NCBI GenBank assembly: GCA_025355395.1
Contig: JANXZT010000179.1
Location: forward strand, 1 to 12,306
Origin: Betaproteobacteria bacterium
GTDB lineage: Bacteria; Pseudomonadota; Gammaproteobacteria; Burkholderiales; Casimicrobiaceae
Direction of reading: 5' to 3'
DNA length: 12,306 nucleotides
Shown piece by piece: positions 7,007 through 12,306 of the stretch (position 1 is the first letter of the stretch; each line of letters begins with the position of its first letter). The notes below the pieces were generated by a model. That model did not search any database. It saw only the letters and a list, made by a program, of their open reading frames with translations, and had not been told where the DNA came from. A program made the translations under genes and the position numbers.

Positions 7007-7500
7007 TGCAGTTTTCGCCGCTGTGCACAGGCCCCGCGGGCCCGTCCGCAACTCGCGCCAAGTCCCGCGACAGCGGGGTCTCGCTGCTCGAGCTCCTGGT
7101 CGTGCTCTCGATCATGGCGGCAGTCGCCGCCATCGCCGTGCCGGTGTTCGGCGGCGGAGTGTCGAGCACGCAATTGCGTACCGCAGCGCGCGATGTCGCT
7201 TCGGGATTGCGGCTCGCTCGCAGCGAGGCGGTCGCGAGCCGGCGCGAAACGATACTCATGCTCGACCTCGAGCACCGCAGCTTCCGCGTCGATCGCGACC
7301 CGCGTGAGCACGCGTTGCCACGCGGAGTCGAGATGAAGCTCTACACGGCGCAGAGCGATCTCGTTTCGGAAACGACCGGCGGTATCCGGTTCTTTCCCGA
7401 TGGCGGCTCAACCGGCGGCCGCGTGAGCGTCGCGGCTGGCGAGCGCAAGTACGACGTCGACATCGACTGGCTCACCGGTCGTGTCGCCATTGCCGAATAA
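7006..7500 (+). CDS. gspH: Minor pseudopilin GspH
   Basis: This 164-residue protein is a GspH/FimT-family minor pseudopilin, placed near the pseudopilus tip in known systems. The prepilin cleavage site is Gly24 before VSLLELLVVL, with Glu at mature position 5 and a single N-terminal hydrophobic helix. QLRTAARDVASGLRLARSEAVASRR (from 56) is the typical FimT/GspH helix, and FFPDGGSTGGRV (129-140) is the family's C-terminal motif. The ATG shares its A with the gspG stop (TGATG at 7004-7008). A longer reading frame open upstream is a shadow of gspG. Confidence 0.92.
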   Translation: MQFSPLCTGPAGPSATRAKSRDSGVSLLELLVVLSIMAAVAAIAVPVFGGGVSSTQLRTAARDVASGLRLARSEAVASRRETILMLDLEHRSFRVDRDPREHALPRGVEMKLYTAQSDLVSETTGGIRFFPDGGSTGGRVSVAAGERKYDVDIDWLTGRVAIAE

Positions 7501-7503
7501 TCG

Positions 7504-7938
7504 ATGACCAAACGCCGCCGCCATCGCCTGCACGGACGCGGCTTCTCGCTGCTCGAGGTGCTCGTCGCCTTCGTGGTCCTGTCGCTGGTGGCAACGGCAT
7601 TGTTCAGGCTGTTCTCCGGTGCGCTGCGCAACGCTTTCGCGGCGGAAGAATACAGCCGCGCGGTGCTGGTCGCGGAAAGCGTGCTCGACGAGGCGGCCGC
7701 TGGGACGTTGCGCGAAAGCACCCGCAGCGGCACCGCCGAAGACGGGCGCGTGCAATGGATGGTTCGCATCGGTCCATTCGATGCGACCGACGTGAGTCCG
7801 GAGCTCGAGCAACTCTCGTCGACCTCGCCGACCCGCATGTATCGGGTGGCGGGCGAGGTGACGTTCGCATCGCCCAACGGCGGGCAGCGCACGATTACGC
7901 TTTCCACGATCCGCGTTGGCGCGCGGGAGGTGCAGTGA
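7504..7938 (+). CDS. gspI: Minor pseudopilin GspI
   Basis: The 144-residue product is a short pseudopilin with leader MTKRRRHRLHGRG, cut after Gly13 before FSLLEVLVAFVVL, with Glu at mature position 5. The position between gspH and gspJ, the small size, and the segment AVLVAESVLDEAAAG (around 53-67), resembling the A-x-x-L-A-E-S motif after the helix in GspI, identify it as GspI. In characterised systems GspI nucleates a tip complex with GspJ and GspK. It begins three bases after the gspH stop, and its own stop overlaps the gspJ GTG. Confidence 0.9.
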   Translation: MTKRRRHRLHGRGFSLLEVLVAFVVLSLVATALFRLFSGALRNAFAAEEYSRAVLVAESVLDEAAAGTLRESTRSGTAEDGRVQWMVRIGPFDATDVSPELEQLSSTSPTRMYRVAGEVTFASPNGGQRTITLSTIRVGAREVQ

Positions 7939-8639
7939 ACGATCGCGCCAACCACCGCCGCTACGGCCCGCTTCCTTCATTGCGCGGTTTCACTCTGCTC
8001 GAGCTGTTGATCGCGCTCACCCTCCTGACGTTGATGGCGAGCGTTCTTTTCGGTTCGCTCCGGCTTGCCGCCCGCAGCTGGGACGGCGGCGAAGCAAAGG
8101 TCGCGCAGGTCGCCGAGATGCGGCAGACCGAATCGTTCCTGCGCGCGCAGATTGCATCGGCGCTGCCGAAGCGGATGACCAAGGCCGTGGACTTGCCGCT
8201 CCTTTTTGCCGGCACCGGCGATGAATTGCGCTACGCTGCGCCATTACCCGAGCGCGTTCCCGAAGGAGGGGTTCTCTTCTTCCGTCTCGCCTTGGCCAGG
8301 GATGGCGAGCGCAGCCAGCTCGTCCTGGACCGCATCATGCCGCCTCCCGATCTCGTCGAAATTCCGGGATTCGACGGCGCCGAGCGCACGCTTCTCGCCG
8401 ATCACATCGCCGAGCTGAAACTCTCCTATTACGGTCGCGACCCGGGTGCGGGCGACGCCGACGAGCCGACGTGGCGGGATCGCTGGGACGATCCGCAACG
8501 GCTGCCGCTCCTCATTCGCATCGAAATCCGGCCGGACAACGCGCCGGCCTGGCCCACGCTGGTCGCGCAGCCGCGCCGTGCGCCGGAAGCGGCGTGCCGC
8601 GGTTGGGACCCCATCCGGCAGCGCTGCGCGCGGGTGTGA
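7935..8639 (+). CDS. gspJ: Minor pseudopilin GspJ
   Basis: The 234-residue product is a GspJ-type minor pseudopilin. The cleavage site is Gly18 before FTLLELLIALTLL, with Glu at mature position 5, followed by one hydrophobic helix and a larger beta-rich domain with LRLAARSWDGG (42-52). Translation probably starts at the GTG at 7935, which overlaps the gspI stop (GTGA) and is preceded by a strong GGGAGG (7925-7930) four bases upstream. A longer open frame upstream has no pseudopilin content. The size, the tip-complex position between gspI and gspK, and the C-terminal RIEIRP segment support GspJ. Confidence 0.91.
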   Translation: MNDRANHRRYGPLPSLRGFTLLELLIALTLLTLMASVLFGSLRLAARSWDGGEAKVAQVAEMRQTESFLRAQIASALPKRMTKAVDLPLLFAGTGDELRYAAPLPERVPEGGVLFFRLALARDGERSQLVLDRIMPPPDLVEIPGFDGAERTLLADHIAELKLSYYGRDPGAGDADEPTWRDRWDDPQRLPLLIRIEIRPDNAPAWPTLVAQPRRAPEAACRGWDPIRQRCARV

Positions 8640-8642
8640 TCG

Positions 8643-9689
8643 ATGGTGCTCGAGGTGAAACTTGCTCCCGCGCAATTGAACACCAAACCATGGCGAGGAG
8701 CCCGCGTCCTGAGATCGCCCCGCTATACGGGCGGCTACCGCAGCGACCGGCCACAAGGCATCGCGCTGGTGATAGCGCTCTGGCTCACCATCCTGCTCAC
8801 CGTGATTGCAAGCAGCTTCGCCTTCAGCATGCGCAGCGAGGCCCTCGCGGCGCGCAATGCCGTTTCCGGCGCGCAGGCGCGTGCTGTGGCCGACGGCGCC
8901 GTCGAGCGGATGGCATTCGAGTTGCAGCGGCCGCGCAATCGCACCGACGCGTGGAGCGCCGACGGCCAGATGCGGCAGTGGCAGGACGCCGGTGCGTCCA
9001 TTGCGGCGGTCGCCGTCGACGAGTCTGCTAAAATAGACCTCAACGCCGCCTCGGATGCGCTGTTGCGCGGCCTGCTGCAAAACGTGGGTGGTCTGCCGTC
9101 GGACGAGGCGCAGCAAGTGCTCGAAGCGATTCTCGACTGGCGGGATCGCGACGACCTTCGCCGCCCAAATGGAGCGGAGGAACCGGAGTACCGGGCTGCC
9201 GGGCGCAAGTATCGCCCGACGAATGCGCCGTTCGAATCCGTCGGCGAGCTTCGTCTGGTGCTGGGTGTAACACCGGCGTTGTATGATCGGATCGCGCCGA
9301 CGCTCACCGTGTACTCGCGCCAGGGTGGCATCAACTCCGCGACCGCATCGCGCGAGGTGCTGCTGGCGGTGCCTAACGTGACGCCCGAGCAGGTCGATGC
9401 GTTTGTCGCGCAGCGGGCGGACGCGCTGGCGCAGCAGCTGCCGGTGCCGCCGTTTCCGCCGGCGCAGGCATTCGCGACCGGGCCGGTTCCGATGTGGCGA
9501 ATTCACGCCGAAGCCACAATGCCCGATGGTGTAACCTTCGTGCGCGATGCCGTGGTCCGGCCCTCGACCGATCCGCGGCGTGGCGTGATTGCACTTCTCT
9601 GGCAGGAGGGAACGCGCACCCTGCTGCCACACCCGGCCTCCTCTGCGGACGCGCCGTCATCTAATGCCAATGGACCCGTCAACCGCTAA
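8643..9689 (+). CDS. gspK: Minor pseudopilin GspK
   Basis: GspK is the large pseudopilin that caps the pseudopilus tip. The 348-residue product carries GIALVIALWLTILLTVIA (39-56): cleavage after Gly39 gives a mature protein with no Glu at position 5, a normal hallmark of GspK. Further family motifs are DESAKIDLNAAS (126-137), ILDWRDRDD (163-171), YRPTNAPFESVGEL (190-203) and INSATASREVLLAVP (230-244), the last in the helix-hairpin-helix-like domain. The ATG at 8643 follows the gspJ stop by three bases but has no good ribosome binding site. It gives an unusually long 39-residue leader. In-frame GTG (8646, 8655) and TTG (8676) codons could shorten it. The 3' end overlaps the following gene. Confidence 0.92.
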   Translation: MVLEVKLAPAQLNTKPWRGARVLRSPRYTGGYRSDRPQGIALVIALWLTILLTVIASSFAFSMRSEALAARNAVSGAQARAVADGAVERMAFELQRPRNRTDAWSADGQMRQWQDAGASIAAVAVDESAKIDLNAASDALLRGLLQNVGGLPSDEAQQVLEAILDWRDRDDLRRPNGAEEPEYRAAGRKYRPTNAPFESVGELRLVLGVTPALYDRIAPTLTVYSRQGGINSATASREVLLAVPNVTPEQVDAFVAQRADALAQQLPVPPFPPAQAFATGPVPMWRIHAEATMPDGVTFVRDAVVRPSTDPRRGVIALLWQEGTRTLLPHPASSADAPSSNANGPVNR

Positions 9690-11253
9690 CTTTCGCCACG
9701 GCTTGCGCGACTACGTGCAGCGGCTCCACCTGCCGGAATTCTGGCACTGGTGGAGCGCCGAGTTGCGTGCCCTCATCCCCGCCGCGCCGCGCAACGCGAT
9801 GCAGCGCCGGCGACTGCGTCCCGTCCTGGTGTTCCACCGCGAGGCCGCCGTGCTCTGGGCGCCGCAGACCACCGTCGCCGGTGTGGCGTACGTGGAAACC
9901 GCCCGCATCCCGCTGCACGGCGACGCGGCGCAGGTGCGGGAATCCGGCGCGGCCGCGATCGACGCGCTGGCACGAGGTGGCCGACGAGCAGGCGACGCCG
10001 GGGCGCGGGTGATCGTAGCCCTGACGAGCGCCCAGGTGCTGCGCAAAACACTCACTTACCCGGCGGCAGTCCAGGAGAATCTCGCGCAAGTATTGGGCTA
10101 CGAGCTCGATCGGCACACGCCCTTCAAGGCCGATGAGCTCTATTACGATGCAGTCGTGGTGGCGCGCGACGCGGCGCGAAGCGAGATTCGGGTCGAGCTT
10201 GTCGCGGCGCTCAAGTCGGTGGTCGATCAGCTTCGGCGGCAGGCGGCGGCATGGGGTTGCACCGTGGTGGCCGTCACCCCAGGGGAACCGCAGGCCGGTA
10301 TGGCGCTAACCGCGGCGCCGAGGATCAATCTGTTGCCGGAAAGTGAGCGGGTTGAGCGCAGCGCATGGCGAAGCTGGCAGACGTGGGTGCCGATCGGCCT
10401 GGCGGGAGCGCTCGCGCTGGCGGCGATCATCGTGCCCCTGGTGCAAAAGCGCGATGCCGCCATCGAGCTCTTGCACGCGAGCGAGCAGGCGCGGGTGCAG
10501 GCTGCGGCTTCCGACGCGTTGCGCCAGCAACTCGAACGCTCGATCGACGACTACAACTTCGTGCTGGCCCGCAAGTATGCGTTCCCGAGTGCGCTGCAGC
10601 TGTTGCAGGACGTGACGCGATTGTTGCCCGACGATACCTGGCTCACCGTGCTCGAGATGAAGAGCGTCCCCAAAGGCAAGGAGCCTCATCGCGAGATCAT
10701 GTTGAAGGGCGAAAGCGGGAATGCAGGCCGCCTCGTTTCATTGCTCGAGGACTCGAACCTCTTCGAACAGGCCGCCCCGCGGTCGCCGACCACCAAGATT
10801 CAGCCCGGGCCTGGTGAGATATTCGATCTTGGTGCACAGTTGAAAGCGCTTGCGCTACCGCCACCGGTGGCATTGGCCGATGCTGCGGCGCCGTCCAATG
10901 CAGCGCCACCCTCCGCCGGCGCGCCTTTGCCGCCCGCGGGTGCGCCCGCTGCGGGTCCCGGCTCGCCCAGCGGAGCCCCGGCCGGGAGTCCTGCTGGCGC
11001 TTCTTCCAATGTATCCCCGGGCATAAGCGGTGCCGGAGCCCCCGGCCCGGCCCCGGCCCCGGCCACGGCCCCGGCAGGCAGTGCTGCCACCGCGTCGAGC
11101 GGCGCGGCTCCGGCCAGCGCCGCCCCCCGGATCTCTCCAGGCAATGCCCCCGGTGTCGGCAACCGCGCGCCGGCCGCAGCAGCGGCCGCCGGGCCAGCGG
11201 CGCCTAGCTTTGGCCCCGTCTCGGCGGACGGCCGGGTGCACGAGAGCCAATGA
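9664..11253 (+). CDS. gspL: GspL-like protein with PilN domain and Ala/Pro-rich tail
   Basis: This 529-residue bitopic inner-membrane protein fills the gspL position. GspL links the ATPase GspE to the platform. Residues 50-205 resemble the distal part of the PilM/GspL actin-like domain: VLRKTLTYP (125-133), then GYELDRHTPFKADELYYDAVV (from 145), the usual PilM/GspL sequence style. A single membrane helix spans about 241-260. A coiled segment (262-295) leads to a PilN-type periplasmic domain (about 305-395) with LLQDVTRLLPDDTWLTVLEM. From about 398 to the end the chain is almost only Ala, Pro, Gly and Ser. The N-terminal part is shorter than in classical GspL. ATG 9664 is followed by a second in-frame ATG at 9670. 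Both overlap gspK. A frame open from 9589 is unlikely to be used. Databases might call it a PilN-domain protein. Confidence 0.8.
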   Translation: MPMDPSTANFRHGLRDYVQRLHLPEFWHWWSAELRALIPAAPRNAMQRRRLRPVLVFHREAAVLWAPQTTVAGVAYVETARIPLHGDAAQVRESGAAAIDALARGGRRAGDAGARVIVALTSAQVLRKTLTYPAAVQENLAQVLGYELDRHTPFKADELYYDAVVVARDAARSEIRVELVAALKSVVDQLRRQAAAWGCTVVAVTPGEPQAGMALTAAPRINLLPESERVERSAWRSWQTWVPIGLAGALALAAIIVPLVQKRDAAIELLHASEQARVQAAASDALRQQLERSIDDYNFVLARKYAFPSALQLLQDVTRLLPDDTWLTVLEMKSVPKGKEPHREIMLKGESGNAGRLVSLLEDSNLFEQAAPRSPTTKIQPGPGEIFDLGAQLKALALPPPVALADAAAPSNAAPPSAGAPLPPAGAPAAGPGSPSGAPAGSPAGASSNVSPGISGAGAPGPAPAPATAPAGSAATASSGAAPASAAPRISPGNAPGVGNRAPAAAAAAGPAAPSFGPVSADGRVHESQ

Positions 11254-11924
11254 ACACGGCCATCGCCCACTTGTCGGACGGGCAACGGCGGGCTTTGGCC
11301 ATTGCCGTTCTGGTGGGGATCTTGGCGATCGTCCTCGCGGTCATCCTGGTCCCCGTCGTCCTCCTGCATCGCCACTACGACCAGGCGATCGCCGATCTCG
11401 ACGACCGCATCGGGCGCTATCGGCGGGTGGCAGCGCAGGCCCCGGAGCACCGCAAGGCACTCGAGGCGATGCGGGACCGTGATGGCCGCCGCTTTCTGTT
11501 GAAAAACACGGCTCCCAACCTCGCCGGTGCCGAGTTGCAGGAGCTTGTCCGGGCGGCGGTGGAAGGCAACGGCGGGCGCATCACGACCAGCCAAAACCAG
11601 CCACCCAGGGACGAAGGCCGTTTCCGCCAGATCGGCGTCAACGTGCAGTTCTTTGCCAACACGTTCAATCTGCAGAAGATCCTCTATGCGCTCGAGACGC
11701 AGCAACCGTACCTCGTGGTAGAGAACTTGACGGCGCGCCCGCTCAATGCGTTTCGCGGCTATCGCCCGGCTCCGGGGCAGGAACCCGAGGTCAACGTCCA
11801 GGTCGATGTCGCCGCTTTCGCCGCGGGCGAGGCCGACAAGCCCGGCGCGGCCGGAGCAGCGCGCACCGGGGCCGCCCCGGCGAAGGCGCAACCTGCGGCT
11901 AATCCGTCAGGATCGCGAGGGTGA
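11250..11924 (+). CDS. gspM: Type II secretion protein GspM (GspMb type)
   Basis: The 224-residue product has a short cytoplasmic N-terminus, one membrane helix (about 15-39), a coiled-coil-like stretch (41-75), and a periplasmic ferredoxin-like region with ELQELVRAAVEGNGGRI (from 95) and a QIGVNVQFFAN segment (127-137). This is the layout of GspM/PilO proteins, and the wording fits the GspMb subgroup better than classical GspM. It should pair with the preceding GspL-like protein, as GspM and PilO do with GspL and PilN. Its ATG overlaps the gspL stop (ATGA at 11250-11253). The last 25 or so residues are Ala/Pro/Gly-rich like the GspL tail. Confidence 0.82.
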   Translation: MNTAIAHLSDGQRRALAIAVLVGILAIVLAVILVPVVLLHRHYDQAIADLDDRIGRYRRVAAQAPEHRKALEAMRDRDGRRFLLKNTAPNLAGAELQELVRAAVEGNGGRITTSQNQPPRDEGRFRQIGVNVQFFANTFNLQKILYALETQQPYLVVENLTARPLNAFRGYRPAPGQEPEVNVQVDVAAFAAGEADKPGAAGAARTGAAPAKAQPAANPSGSRG

Positions 11925-11929
11925 CTCCA

Positions 11930-12306
11930 ATGCTTTCATCGTTCTCGTCGCGTACGCGCGATCTTATCTGGTGGCTGATTCCGTTGACCGCGCTGGCGAC
12001 GGTGCTTGGGATGGAAACCGGTTGGGGCCGCGCTGCCGCACAGGCTAGCCCGTCGCCGCTCCCTGCCGCACAGACGCAGGTCGCCGGGGCCCTGCTACCT
12101 GAATATGGCATCGAAGGCGGGGTGGAAGCACGGCGCGAGACGCTTGAGCGCACCCTCTTCAACCCCACTCGCCGACCGGCGCCGGTGCCGGCCCAGGAAG
12201 CCGCGAAACCCGTGATGCCGCGCGGGCAGTTCGCATTGACCGGAACCACCGTAGCCGAGGGCAAGAGCACCGCGTTCCTGCGCGAAGTAAATGGCGGCCG
12301 GTCGCG
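11930..12306 (+). CDS. gspN: GspN/GspC-like T2SS protein, 3' end cut by the window
   Basis: The frame is open from the ATG at 11930 to the window edge (125 complete codons), with AGGGTGA just upstream and only five bases after gspM. The visible part has a short polar start, a hydrophobic segment WWLIPLTALATVLGM (14-28) acting as membrane anchor or signal, an Ala/Pro-rich linker, and the motif ERTLFNPTRRPAP (73-85). PRGQFALTGTTVAEGKSTAFLREV (from 97) then opens a beta-rich domain. The RxLFNPxRRP plus LxGTxxxxGxxxAxL pattern resembles the HR-type domain of GspC and of short betaproteobacterial GspN proteins, which contact the secretin. Which of the two cannot be decided without the C-terminus (a PDZ domain would argue for GspC). 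Product call moderately sure. Confidence 0.65.
   Translation, partial: MLSSFSSRTRDLIWWLIPLTALATVLGMETGWGRAAAQASPSPLPAAQTQVAGALLPEYGIEGGVEARRETLERTLFNPTRRPAPVPAQEAAKPVMPRGQFALTGTTVAEGKSTAFLREVNGGRS

Noticed and set aside
8244..9632. Long minus-strand open frame opposite gspJ and gspK (462 codons)
   Set aside because: It is antisense to two well supported pseudopilin genes. The translation is Arg/His-rich with no domain, so it is a by-product of high GC at third positions.
8643..9689. GspK lacking Glu at mature position 5 as a defect
   Set aside because: Absence of Glu5 is normal for GspK, which caps the pseudopilus tip, so it is not a lesion.

Overview
The window looks like a chromosomal segment of a GC-rich betaproteobacterium. 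The basis is the gene order (rubredoxin divergent from thiD-thiE-hemL), the protein style of ThiE and ThiD, and a type II secretion (T2SS) cluster of betaproteobacterial type. No rRNA, tRNA, insertion sequence, integrase, CRISPR array or phage gene is visible. I cannot name a genus.

Left part (1-3191): a heptanucleotide tandem repeat (6-53) lies beyond the 3' end of a small minus-strand rubredoxin gene (97-261), whose stop codon sits inside a strong inverted repeat. Divergently from it run thiD (hydroxymethylpyrimidine kinase), thiE (thiamine phosphate synthase) and hemL (glutamate-1-semialdehyde aminomutase). thiD and thiE overlap by 20 bases, and thiE and hemL share an ATGA, so the three form a cofactor-synthesis operon (thiamine and tetrapyrrole). 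hemL also ends in a hairpin that contains its stop codon.

Spacer (3192-3441): about 250 bases without a gene. It holds an extended -10 promoter (3404-3412) just ahead of the secretion cluster and a short GC-rich inverted repeat.

Right part (3442-12306, running off the end): a T2SS operon, all plus strand and tightly packed: gspE (cytoplasmic ATPase), gspF (inner-membrane platform), gspG (major pseudopilin), gspH, gspI, gspJ, gspK (minor pseudopilins), a GspL-like PilN-domain protein, a GspMb-type protein, and the start of a GspN/GspC-like protein cut by the window edge. Most junctions overlap (ATGA, GTGA) or are a few bases apart, implying one transcript and translational coupling. GspE would power pseudopilus growth on the F/L/M platform, G-H-I-J-K build the pseudopilus, and the last protein probably contacts the outer-membrane secretin GspD. 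GspD is not in the window and would be expected next.

I found no evidence for a wholly new system. The points most worth a second look are the shortened GspL with its long Ala/Pro/Gly-rich tail, the unusually long basic leaders on GspG and GspK, and the non-ATG start of gspE, which a naive ORF call would place on top of its own promoter.
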